This document shows, in pieces, positions 1 to 7,526 of a stretch of 21,819 nucleotides of DNA. This DNA comes from TC-15 sp034437275 (GTDB taxonomy: Bacteria > Chloroflexota > Anaerolineae > Aggregatilineales > Aggregatilineaceae): positions 1-21,819 of the forward strand of contig DAOTUD010000110.1 of the NCBI GenBank assembly GCA_034437275.1, in the 5' to 3' direction. The notes below the pieces were generated by a model. That model made no database searches. It had not been told where the DNA came from and was given only the letters and a program-made list of their open reading frames with translations. The translations under genes were made by a program, and so were the position numbers. The first letter of the stretch is position 1. Each line of letters opens with the position of its first letter.

Positions 1-2
1 AG

Positions 3-761
3 CACGGCTTTTTCTTCGATGTGGCGATGGTGCACACCTATTTCGGTACGCTCAACGTGTGGAACGTGATCCGCGAGACGCGCGATATCGTGTGGTCCTA
101 CGGGCTGCGCGACAAGGCGTTCTGGGTCGGCGAAACCAACGCCCAGCCCTCGCGCGATCCCCACGCCGACCTGCCCGACGCAGCCTACAACGTCACGCTC
201 CACCAGCAGGCGGATTATATCGTCCACTCGGCGGCGATGAGCATGGCGGCGGGCGCGCACCGGTTCGCGGTGTACCGGCTGTACGACAACCACTACACGC
301 CCGGCGTGACCGAACCCTGGGGGCTGGTGCGCGGCGATGGATCGCGCCGCCCGGCTTACCAGAGCTACCGCACTGCGATCCGCTACTTCAGCGGGACGAC
401 TCGCGCGCGCCGCTATTGGAGCGACCGGTCGTCGATGGTGATGCTGGAGCAGCCCGACCGCACGCTGTACGTGATGTGGGCGCGTGGGCCGGACCCGGTG
501 CGCTTCCACGTGCTGGCCTCGGGCGCGGACGACACCGCGACCGCGATCAGCGTCTACGGCGCGACGCACACCGTCACGGCGGAGTACGTGCCGGGCGTGG
601 AGGAGTGGACGCGCTGGTTCGTGCTGGAAACCCCCGGCGCGCAGCCCGTCGATGATGGCGGGTTGGTGATGGTCGAGGGCACCCCCGTGATCCTGGCGGT
701 CGAGGGGCCGCCGCGCGCGGTGTGGGTGCAGGTCGAGGGGGCGCAGTGGCGGCTGCGGTGA
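3..761 (+). CDS. Secreted TIM-barrel glycoside-hydrolase-like protein, C-terminal part (5' truncated by window)
   Basis: The frame is already open at the window edge, so only the C-terminal 252 codons are visible; the GTG at 21 and the ATG at 27 are probably internal. The visible part reads like the second half of a clan GH-A-type barrel (HTYFG, then FWVGETNAQPSRDP with a possible nucleophile Glu at visible codon 44, then a barrel-closing segment with DGSRRPAYQSY). A beta-rich C-terminal domain with YVMWARGPDPVRFHV follows. It is a clear paralog of the next gene, sharing the PSRDP, QQAD(Y/F)IV, MAAG and DGSRRPA(Y/F) blocks in the same order. Its TGA overlaps the GTG of the next gene (GTGA), which implies translational coupling. 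The family is inferred from motif layout, the substrate is unknown, and the acid/base region lies outside the window. Confidence 0.72.
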   Translation, partial: HGFFFDVAMVHTYFGTLNVWNVIRETRDIVWSYGLRDKAFWVGETNAQPSRDPHADLPDAAYNVTLHQQADYIVHSAAMSMAAGAHRFAVYRLYDNHYTPGVTEPWGLVRGDGSRRPAYQSYRTAIRYFSGTTRARRYWSDRSSMVMLEQPDRTLYVMWARGPDPVRFHVLASGADDTATAISVYGATHTVTAEYVPGVEEWTRWFVLETPGAQPVDDGGLVMVEGTPVILAVEGPPRAVWVQVEGAQWRLR

Positions 762-2173
762 GGCTGTGCCTGCGTGGGCTGGTGCTGCTGGCCCTGGCGC
801 TGAGCGCGCTGCCAGGCGGGCGCACGACCGCCGCCCAGCCGGACGACATCCCCGCGCTGTTTTTCGGCGTGATCGGGGCCTACGCTGCGCCGTATGACGC
901 CCGGTTGCTGGGCGCAACGTGGGAGCAGGTGACGTTTCCCTGGGCGCATCTCCAGCCGGATGGCCCCGGCGATCTCGACCCGGCGGCGGTGCCTGCCGCG
1001 TGGCTGGAAGACGCCGCCAGCGCCGGGCGCGAGGTCACCGGCTTGATCACCACGACGCCGGCCTGGGCGTCGGCAGGGGGGAGTCCGGCGGCGGTGCCGG
1101 ATGGCCTCGCCCTGCCGCTGGATGATCCCGGTAACGTGTGGGCGGCCTTTGTGCGCCAGCTGGTCGCCGAATATGCGCCGCAGGGCGTTCACCACTGGAC
1201 GATCTACGACCAGCCGAACGTGCGGCCCGGCGAAGGCCCGGTGCAGTTCGCGGGCGATGTGACCGCCTACGCGCAGATGGTGCGGGTGGCGGCGCTGGCC
1301 GCGCGCGGCGTCGATCCCAACGCGGTGATCCACGTCGCCGCCGTCGACTGGTGGGCCGACGTGGCCGCCGGGCGCGATCCGTACCTGGCGCGGCTGCTTC
1401 GTGCGCTGGCCGCCGATCCCGACGCGCCCGCGCAGGGCTATTACTTCGGTGTGGTCGATGTGCGTGCCCTGGACGTGACGCAGGCGGTATGGGACATCGT
1501 GACCGCGCACCGCGCCATCCTGACGGAAGCCGGGCTGGGCGACAAGGCGCTGTGGCTGGAGGCCAACGCTCGCCCGTCGCGCGATCCTGCCGGGCCGGGC
1601 CAGGCTGTGCTGTTTGGCATCACGCCGGAGCAGCAGGCGGATTTCATCGTGCAGGCCGCCGCGCTGGGCATGGCCGCCGGGGTGGAGCGCTTCACGGTGT
1701 CGCGGCTGGTCGATGCGCCGGGCGACGGTCTGCCGGAGGGCTTGCTGCGCCTGGATGGGTCGCGCCGCCCGGCTTTCGCCGCCTACCAGACCGTGATCGA
1801 CCTGTTCGCGCCGGGGATGGCCGCCGCCCGTTATGAGAACGAGGCCAGCGAAGTGATCGTGCTCAGCGTGGCGCGGCGCGAGGTGTTCGTGATGTGGGCG
1901 CGCGCTGCCGGGCCGGTGCAGGTCACGATCACCGCGCCGCAGGTCGGCGAACGCGCGACGCTGACCATGCCGCCCGGCTGGTTCCGGGGCGTGCAGGCGG
2001 TGCCGTTCGACTGGCCCGCCGCGTATACGCTCGAGCTGGCGGCGGCCCGGCGCGACACGAACGGCTTTTTGTCCGTGGCCGGATCGCCGCGCATCCTCGA
2101 CCTGCCGCCCTCCGGCGATTTTTTCCGCGTGGTGTACGTGCAGGCGGACGGTGGGCGCATCCGGGTGAAATGA
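758..2173 (+). CDS. Secreted TIM-barrel glycoside-hydrolase-like protein, possible pseudoenzyme
   Basis: GTG at 758 is chosen because it forms a GTGA overlap with the previous stop and places a signal peptide exactly at the N terminus (basic VRLCLR, hydrophobic LVLLALALSAL, then a TTAAQ cleavage region). The frame stays open upstream to a GTG at 722. The 471-aa protein resembles clan GH-A glycosidases: a barrel in which HWTIYDQPN occupies the place of the usual WNEPN acid/base motif, and LWLEANARPSRDP occupies the place of the nucleophile strand (E268). A beta-rich C-terminal domain follows. The acid/base position is Gln152 preceded by Asp151, so ordinary retaining hydrolysis is doubtful. It is paralogous to the truncated gene upstream and overlaps the downstream glycosyltransferase by ATGA. 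A role in surface glycan binding or processing is inferred. Confidence 0.72.
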   Translation: MRLCLRGLVLLALALSALPGGRTTAAQPDDIPALFFGVIGAYAAPYDARLLGATWEQVTFPWAHLQPDGPGDLDPAAVPAAWLEDAASAGREVTGLITTTPAWASAGGSPAAVPDGLALPLDDPGNVWAAFVRQLVAEYAPQGVHHWTIYDQPNVRPGEGPVQFAGDVTAYAQMVRVAALAARGVDPNAVIHVAAVDWWADVAAGRDPYLARLLRALAADPDAPAQGYYFGVVDVRALDVTQAVWDIVTAHRAILTEAGLGDKALWLEANARPSRDPAGPGQAVLFGITPEQQADFIVQAAALGMAAGVERFTVSRLVDAPGDGLPEGLLRLDGSRRPAFAAYQTVIDLFAPGMAAARYENEASEVIVLSVARREVFVMWARAAGPVQVTITAPQVGERATLTMPPGWFRGVQAVPFDWPAAYTLELAAARRDTNGFLSVAGSPRILDLPPSGDFFRVVYVQADGGRIRVK

Positions 2174-3564
2174 TGCGTGTCTTCCTGTTTTTCGCGTGTC
2201 TGTACGTGCTGTCGCAGGGGGCGGGATTTTACAGCAGCGACGGCGAGGTGATGTTCCAGACCACGCGCGTGCTGGCCGAGCGTGGCACGGTCGAGCTTGC
2301 GCCCGACCCCGGCCTGCCGCAGATCGTGCCGGGGCAGGGGGGCGCGTACTACGGCAAGTACGATCCCGGCCTGCCACTGCTGGGCGTCCCGTTTTATGTT
2401 ACAGGAGATTGGATCGCGCGCGTCAACCACGCCCACCGCTACCGGCTGGCGGCGACGTTCACGCTGCTGCTGCCAGCGCTGGCCGGGGCGGGAACGGTGG
2501 CCGCGCTGTATGACCTGGCGCGGCGGATGTTCGGCACGCGGCGCGCGCTGGGCGTGGCGCTGGCCGCCGGATTCACCGGGCTGCTGTGGCCTTATGCGCG
2601 CGTGCTGTTCGCCGAGCCACTGCTGGCCCTGGCGCTGACCGGGGCGGTGACGCTGCTCGCGGCCCATCCAGCCCATGCGGCGGGGCCGGGGCGCGTGCTC
2701 CTGGCGGGGATGCTGTTCGGCGTGGGCGTGCTGGCGCGGGCGGCCCTGGTGATCTACACGCTGCCGCTGCTGGTGCTGGTCGTGTGGGGTGCGGAAAACT
2801 GGCGCGCGGCTGCCGGGCGCGTGATGGCGTTCGGCGTGGGGCTGGTCCCGTGCGTGCTGGGGCTGCTGGCGTATAACGGGCTGCGCTTCGGCGATCCGCT
2901 GCAATTCGGCTACGGTGGCGAGGGCTTCACCACGCCGCCGGGGGAAGGTGTGGTCGGGCTGCTGTTCAGTCCCGGCAAGAGCGTCTTCCTCTACGTGCCG
3001 CCGCTGGTACTGAGCGTCCTGTTGTGGCCGCGTTTCCGCCGGGCGTATCCGGCGCTGGGTGTGTTCCTGAGCTTGTCGTGGGGCGTGGCGCTGGTATGCT
3101 ATGGCATGTGGTGGGCATGGCATGGTGGCTGGAGTTGGGGGCCGCGCCTGCTGGTGCCGCTGCTGCCGCTGAGCTATCTGCCGCTGGGCGTGCTGCCGGC
3201 GGACCGCCGCTGGCGATGGGCGGCGGGCGGACTCGTCGCCGCCGGGATCGCGGTCAATCTGCTGGGCGTGGTGAGCGACGTGAACGCGCATTACGATGCG
3301 GTGTTCGCGGCGTGTGCTCCCAGGGATGCGGCGGCGTGCTATGCGCGCGTCCACACCACGCCGCACGATGCGCCGCTGGCCGGGGCAGTTGAGCAAGTGG
3401 CGCGCGGTGATACCGAGCCGCTGGCGCTGTTCCAGTTGGCGGAGACCGGCCTGCCGCCCCCCTGGAGCATTGGCGCACCGCTGCTGCTGCTCGCCGGGTT
3501 GGGGGCCGGTGCATGGCGCATGGGGCAGGATTGGCATCGTTCTAGGGAGAGGAACAGACGATGA
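2170..3564 (+). CDS. Polytopic membrane glycosyltransferase, GT-C / ArnT-PMT-like
   Basis: The protein is about 464 aa and strongly hydrophobic, with roughly ten membrane segments. The start codon forms ATGA with the preceding stop; a second ATG at 2173 is equally possible. After the first membrane segment there is a short loop with SSDGEVMF, where D24 and E26 could be the acidic pair that GT-C transferases (GT39/ArnT type) carry in their first external loop. A further loop reads GKYDPGLPLLGVPFY, and a later one GGWSWGPRLLVPLLPLSYLP, both of a kind common in bacterial phospholipid-carrier-dependent transferases. Such enzymes move a sugar from a polyprenyl-phosphate donor onto an acceptor on the outer face of the membrane. 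The neighbours (secreted barrel proteins and a methyltransferase) fit surface glycan work. Donor and acceptor cannot be read from the sequence. Confidence 0.7.
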   Translation: MMRVFLFFACLYVLSQGAGFYSSDGEVMFQTTRVLAERGTVELAPDPGLPQIVPGQGGAYYGKYDPGLPLLGVPFYVTGDWIARVNHAHRYRLAATFTLLLPALAGAGTVAALYDLARRMFGTRRALGVALAAGFTGLLWPYARVLFAEPLLALALTGAVTLLAAHPAHAAGPGRVLLAGMLFGVGVLARAALVIYTLPLLVLVVWGAENWRAAAGRVMAFGVGLVPCVLGLLAYNGLRFGDPLQFGYGGEGFTTPPGEGVVGLLFSPGKSVFLYVPPLVLSVLLWPRFRRAYPALGVFLSLSWGVALVCYGMWWAWHGGWSWGPRLLVPLLPLSYLPLGVLPADRRWRWAAGGLVAAGIAVNLLGVVSDVNAHYDAVFAACAPRDAAACYARVHTTPHDAPLAGAVEQVARGDTEPLALFQLAETGLPPPWSIGAPLLLLAGLGAGAWRMGQDWHRSRERNRR

Positions 3565-4313
3565 GTCGTGATTTTGACGAACTGGTCAACGCGACGTTGG
3601 CGCAGGAGTTCACAGGGTGGGATTTTTCCTATCTGCGTGGGCGCTGGCGCATGGAGAAGCTGCCCTGGCATTACCGCGCGCTGGTCGAGGTGCGGCTGCA
3701 AGACGCGGAACGCCTGCTCGACATGGGCACCGGTGGCGGCGAATTCCTGGCGTCATTGGTTCCGCTGCCCCCGCGCACATACGCCAGCGAGGGTTACGCG
3801 CCGAATGTGCCCATCGCGTGCCAGCAATTGGAGCCGTTGGGCGTGGCCGTGATCGAGGTGCACGATCCGGCGGCGCTGGGCCTGCAAAGCGAATACTTCG
3901 ACCTGGTCATCAACCGCCACGAGTCGTTTATCGCCAGCGAGGTGTACCGTGTGCTGCGCCCCGGCGGCGTGTTCATCACGCAGCAGATCGGCGGGCGCAA
4001 CAACATCGAGCTTAACGAGTGGCTGCAAGACGAGATCGATTTCCCGTATGCAAAGTGGTCGCTGGCCCGGGCCATGCAGCAGCTTGAGGCGGCGGGGTTC
4101 ATCATCGAGGAGCAGCAGGAAGTGTTCCCGGTCGCGCATTTCGACGATATTGGCGCGGTGGTCTTCTACCTGAAGGCGATCTCGTGGCAGATTCCGGATT
4201 TCTCGGTCGAGCGCTGCCGCGACAAGCTGCGCGCGCTCCACGAACGTATCGAGCGCAGCGGGCCGCTGGCCGTGCGCAGCCATCGCTTTCTGGTCATCGC
4301 CCGGCGTCTGTAA
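3561..4313 (+). CDS. SAM-dependent class I methyltransferase
   Basis: The protein is 250 aa. Motif I is LLDMGTGGGEF (residues about 52-62), the SAM-binding glycine loop. EYFDLVINRHES follows at the motif IV position, then YRVLRPGGVFITQQ, the hallmark Methyltransf_11/25 strand-5 segment. The start ATG overlaps the preceding stop as ATGA, and AGGGAGAGG at 3544-3552 supplies a good ribosome binding site, so this is the last gene of the operon. The N-terminal WDFSYLRGRW is typical of small stand-alone methyltransferases whose substrate is unknown. A glycan or small-molecule substrate linked to the upstream glycosyltransferase is only inferred. A GC hairpin lies directly after the stop. Confidence 0.88.
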   Translation: MSRDFDELVNATLAQEFTGWDFSYLRGRWRMEKLPWHYRALVEVRLQDAERLLDMGTGGGEFLASLVPLPPRTYASEGYAPNVPIACQQLEPLGVAVIEVHDPAALGLQSEYFDLVINRHESFIASEVYRVLRPGGVFITQQIGGRNNIELNEWLQDEIDFPYAKWSLARAMQQLEAAGFIIEEQQEVFPVAHFDDIGAVVFYLKAISWQIPDFSVERCRDKLRALHERIERSGPLAVRSHRFLVIARRL

Positions 4314-4316
4314 CGA

Positions 4317-4340
4317 GGCCGGGCCTAGTACCGCCCGGCC
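4317..4340. terminator. GC hairpin between convergent genes
   Basis: GGCCGGGC (4317-4324) pairs perfectly with GCCCGGCC (4333-4340) across an 8-nt loop. The hairpin sits 3 nt after the stop of the plus-strand methyltransferase, and the TAG of the minus-strand LysM gene lies inside the loop. No T-run follows on either strand, so intrinsic termination may be weak; it could act as a bidirectional pause or an mRNA 3'-end stabiliser. Confidence 0.55.
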
Positions 4341-5290
4341 ACCTCCCACGTGTTCGGGCCGTTGTTGATCGAATACAGACGCAGCACCACGCCCCACTTG
4401 CCGTGATCCAGGTACCAGTAGCGGTTGGTGGCGGTCCACGTGCTGGGATCGACCGCCGGCTCCTGAGTGCGCCCGGTGAAGTCCTGCTGCGGCTCGTAGG
4501 CCCAGCCGAGGCGCTGCTGCACGGACGGGAACTCGCGCCACACTTTGCCGATGCTGTGGGCCGGCTGGAAGCGGTCGACGGGCGGGGTGATGCTGGGGTC
4601 GTAGGTCAGGTCGCCGGTTTGCCAGGTGTCGGGGTAGCTTTCCCAGGTGCCGTCGTTGTAGATCACATAGATCGTGGCGCGCAGGTCCGAGGAGCCGGGC
4701 AGCGGGTTATAGCGCAGCACGCGCCCGCCCTCGAAATCCTGCCCGACCGCCGCGACTGTGATCACCGGGCCGGGGCACGCGCCGAGCGGGTCTTGCCTGC
4801 CGTCGTCGAAGGTGAAGAACCACTGGTACGCGCAGTTCGGCTCTGGGACGGGTGTGGGGGCCACGATCGGGCTGTTGGGCACGTACAGCGTTTGCCCGGC
4901 GATGATCGTGTCCACGTCTGACAGGCAGTTGGCCTGTTTCAACTCCGCGACAGTCGAGCCGACCTGCAGCGCGATGCCGAACAGCGTATCGCCCGGCTGC
5001 ACGGTGATCGTCGGCCACCACGAGTATGGCGTACAGCCGGGGATGGTGCCGACCGGGGCGGCAGTGGGCTGGGCGGTGGGGATCGGGGTCGCGGTGGCGA
5101 AGCCGATCTGGCTTTGGGCGGTCGCGGTCTGGACGATGCTGGTCGCGGTGAGCATGGTGTCCGACGGCGGGCGGTAGATGGTCGGGACCGGGGTCGGGGA
5201 GGCGTCCTCGCCCTCGTCCGATTCGGTCAACGCGCAGGCGAGCGTACCCGCCAACAGCGCGATAGTCACAAGTCCTAGTCGTAAGCGCAT
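4325..5290 (-). CDS. LysM-domain lipoprotein
   Basis: The protein is 321 aa. The N terminus is a lipoprotein signal (MRLRLGLVTIALLAGTLAC, lipid-modified Cys predicted at residue 19; the lipobox is slightly atypical with Thr at -3). A Thr/Pro-rich linker (residues about 30-80) is followed by one LysM domain (about 94-138: TITVQPGDTLFGIALQVG, AELKQANCL, IIAGQTLYVP), which binds N-acetylglucosamine-containing peptidoglycan. The C-terminal half contains FEGGRVLRY, IYVIYNDGTWESYPDTW and FPSVQQRLGWAYEPQQDF, resembling repeat regions common in exported Chloroflexota proteins. AAGGAG lies about 6 nt before the ATG. It is divergent from the GNAT gene and convergent with the methyltransferase. It is probably a wall-associated surface protein; no catalytic residues are recognised. 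Confidence 0.85.
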   Translation of the reverse strand: MRLRLGLVTIALLAGTLACALTESDEGEDASPTPVPTIYRPPSDTMLTATSIVQTATAQSQIGFATATPIPTAQPTAAPVGTIPGCTPYSWWPTITVQPGDTLFGIALQVGSTVAELKQANCLSDVDTIIAGQTLYVPNSPIVAPTPVPEPNCAYQWFFTFDDGRQDPLGACPGPVITVAAVGQDFEGGRVLRYNPLPGSSDLRATIYVIYNDGTWESYPDTWQTGDLTYDPSITPPVDRFQPAHSIGKVWREFPSVQQRLGWAYEPQQDFTGRTQEPAVDPSTWTATNRYWYLDHGKWGVVLRLYSINNGPNTWEVAGRY

Positions 5291-5365
5291 GGTTTCTCCT
5301 TCCGCTTATGGTTTGATCTTAACATGATCCTGTGTCCGGAAAAATGCCGCAAAGGAAAACCTGCA

Positions 5366-6358
5366 ATGCCAATCCGTGAATTCGAACTGCCCGCCGATCT
5401 GCCAGTGTTGATCGACGTGATTCCCCCGTCTTTCCAGTACCCCGAAAACGAAGCATGGAGCATCCAGGCCGATGAGGTCGAGAGCATGGTCGATTCGCTG
5501 GCGGGCGTGCAGCGCATGTGGCCCGTGATGCGCGTGGTCCGGTGGCTCGTGCCGCCCATGCGTGATATCCTGCGCGGCTACGTGTGGGAGGAGGACGGGC
5601 AGCCGGTCGGGCTGGTGAACGTCGTGCGGCGGGGCAGCACCGACCGCTGGCTGATCGGCAATGTGTCGGTGCTGCCAGAATACCGGCGGCGTGGGATCGC
5701 GCGCCAACTGGTCGCGGCGTCGATGCAGTACGCCCACGAGCGCGGCGCACAGGCGATCACGCTCGACGTGCTGGCGGGCAACGACCCGGCCTACCGGCTG
5801 TACGAAGTGCTGGGGTTCGAGCACTACGATACCCGCGCCAGCCTGACCTGCGAGCCGGATGGCCCGGTGGACCAGCCCGCAACCCCGGCGGGTTACACGG
5901 TCGTGCCGTCCTCGATGTTTGACTGGCGTCCGCGCTATGAACTGGCGCAGCGCATCACGCCGCAGGCGGTGCGCCGCTTCGTCCCGGTCGAGGAAGGGCG
6001 CTACAAGCAGCCCGCCATCCTGCGCCCCCTCTTCCCGCTGGTCAGGCGCGCGATGGGGATCGAGCCGTACATCGCGTACGTGTATGACGACAGCGCGCAG
6101 CTCGTGGGCGCGCTGGGGGCCACCATGCGGCGGCACGCGGGCGGCGTCAACGAGGCGATGCTCGCCCTCGACCCGGCGCATTCACAACTGGCGGCATATC
6201 TGGTAAGCTCGGTGCTGCATGTGATCCAGCAAGAAAGCCCCGGACGCCGCATCGAGCTGGCGGTGGAGGAGTGGCAGCCGTCGCTTATCGAGGCGGCGCT
6301 GGCGGCGGGGTTTGCGCAGCGTTCCACGTATCACACGATGGGCAAACTGCTTGAATGA
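5366..6358 (+). CDS. GNAT-family N-acetyltransferase with degenerate second GNAT-like half
   Basis: The ATG at 5366 is preferred over the in-frame ATG at 5324 because AAAGGA at 5351-5356 lies 9 nt before it and MPIREFELP is a natural N terminus. The protein is 330 aa. GNAT motif A is clear at about residues 98-115 (IGNVSVLPEYRRRGIARQL, the acetyl-CoA pyrophosphate loop R-x-x-G-x-A), followed by AQAITLDVLAGNDPAYRLYEVLGF, the classic NxxAxxLYxxxGF end of the fold. The second half (LVGALGATMRR, then IELAVEEWQPSLIEAALAAGF) resembles a second GNAT fold that has lost the R-x-x-G-x-A loop, a common tandem arrangement. The stop overlaps the first MFS gene by ATGA. The substrate is unknown. Confidence 0.85.
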   Translation: MPIREFELPADLPVLIDVIPPSFQYPENEAWSIQADEVESMVDSLAGVQRMWPVMRVVRWLVPPMRDILRGYVWEEDGQPVGLVNVVRRGSTDRWLIGNVSVLPEYRRRGIARQLVAASMQYAHERGAQAITLDVLAGNDPAYRLYEVLGFEHYDTRASLTCEPDGPVDQPATPAGYTVVPSSMFDWRPRYELAQRITPQAVRRFVPVEEGRYKQPAILRPLFPLVRRAMGIEPYIAYVYDDSAQLVGALGATMRRHAGGVNEAMLALDPAHSQLAAYLVSSVLHVIQQESPGRRIELAVEEWQPSLIEAALAAGFAQRSTYHTMGKLLE

Positions 6359-7521
6359 CATCTGAGCTGTTTATACGGGATCGTTTCACATGGCTGGCAT
6401 ACGGGATGCTGGCTTATTTTGCGTATCTGCAAGCCGTGCTCGGCCCGGTGATGCCCTTCCTGCGCGACGAGATGGACCTGAGCTACACCGTCGGCGGGCT
6501 GCACTTCAGCGCGCTGGCGCTGGGGATGGTGCTGGCCGGGCTGACCGGCGATTACCTGCTGCAGCGCTGGGGGCGGCAGGTGATCTTTTGGGCGGGCGGC
6601 GGCGGGATGGCGCTCGGCGCGATTGTCGTGGCGCTGGGGCGGCATCCGGCGCTGACGATCCTCGGCGCGGGCGTGATGGGCTTCCTCGGCACACTGCTGA
6701 TGACGACAATCCAGTCCGCGCTCGCCGACCGGCACGGCCCCAACCGCGCGATTGCCCTCACCGAGTCTAACGTGGCGGCCAGTCTGGCGGCGGGACTCTT
6801 GCCGCTGCTGGTCGGCGGCTTTGAGCGAATCGGGCTGGGCTGGCGCGCCGGGCTGTACGTGGCGGCGCTGGTGTGGGCGCTGGCGCTGTTCGGGCTGCGT
6901 CATGAGCCGGTCCCTGCTGCGCCGCCGCCGGAAGACCCCATCGCGACCGAATCCCCCGGGCGCAAACGGCACACGCTGCCCGGCCTGTTCTGGGCCTATT
7001 GGGTGGTGCTGGTGCTGGGCGTCGCGGTTGAGTGGTCGGTCGTGTCGTGGGGCGCGGACTTTCTGGTCAACGTGCGCGCCATGCGCAAGGCCGACGCCTC
7101 GCTGATCATGACGCTGTTTTTCCTGGCGATGGTCACCGGGCGGGCGTCGGGCAGCCGCCTGACGCGCCTGATGGACACCTCGCGGCTGATGCTGGCGGTG
7201 CTGGGCGTGAGTACGGTGGGGCTGCTGCTGTTTGTGCTGCCGCCGCTGCCGGCCCTCAGCGTGATCGGGCTGTTCGTGGCCGGGCTGGGCATCTCCAACC
7301 TGTTTCCCTTCATGCTGTCGATTGCGGTCAGCACCGCCGCCGCCCACTCCGACCGGGCCAGCGCGCGGGTCGCGTTGGGCGCGGGGCTGGCGATCCTGCT
7401 CGCGCCGCAAACGCTGGGCTGGACCGCCGACCAGACCGATATCCAGGCGGCTTACGGGCTGGTGTTTGGGCTGCTGGGGCTGGCTGCCGCTGTGACTGTG
7501 TTTGCAAACCGGAAAAGGTAA
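6355..7521 (+). CDS. MFS transporter, first of a tandem pair
   Basis: The protein is 388 aa with about 12 hydrophobic segments. The MFS motif A region lies between TM2 and TM3 (GLTGDYLLQRWGRQVIFW), and a long central loop (about residues 184-205, rich in Pro and charged residues) separates two six-helix halves. The start forms an ATGA overlap with the GNAT stop, so the two are probably co-translated. It is closely related to the next gene along its whole length and equal to it in length. A possible link to acetylated substrates made by the upstream enzyme is only suggested by the coupling. The transported compound cannot be named. Confidence 0.85.
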   Translation: MTSELFIRDRFTWLAYGMLAYFAYLQAVLGPVMPFLRDEMDLSYTVGGLHFSALALGMVLAGLTGDYLLQRWGRQVIFWAGGGGMALGAIVVALGRHPALTILGAGVMGFLGTLLMTTIQSALADRHGPNRAIALTESNVAASLAAGLLPLLVGGFERIGLGWRAGLYVAALVWALALFGLRHEPVPAAPPPEDPIATESPGRKRHTLPGLFWAYWVVLVLGVAVEWSVVSWGADFLVNVRAMRKADASLIMTLFFLAMVTGRASGSRLTRLMDTSRLMLAVLGVSTVGLLLFVLPPLPALSVIGLFVAGLGISNLFPFMLSIAVSTAAAHSDRASARVALGAGLAILLAPQTLGWTADQTDIQAAYGLVFGLLGLAAAVTVFANRKR

Positions 7522-7526
7522 GGTGT

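Noticed and set aside
3..761. Start codon at 21 or 27 as the true start of the first gene
   Set aside because: The frame is open to the window edge and the protein would lack a signal peptide and half of the barrel, so the gene is truncated by the window.
554..2377. 607-codon minus-strand open frame
   Set aside because: It is the antisense shadow of the barrel-protein genes in G+C-rich DNA; the translation is Arg/His/Pro/Gly-rich with no domain, and the plus-strand genes have signal peptides and coupled starts.
5291..5365. Possible divergent promoter or operator between the LysM and GNAT genes, with GATC..GATC symmetry around 5317-5331
   Set aside because: The region is too short and the hexamers too poor to assign a promoter for either direction; only the ribosome binding sites are convincing.
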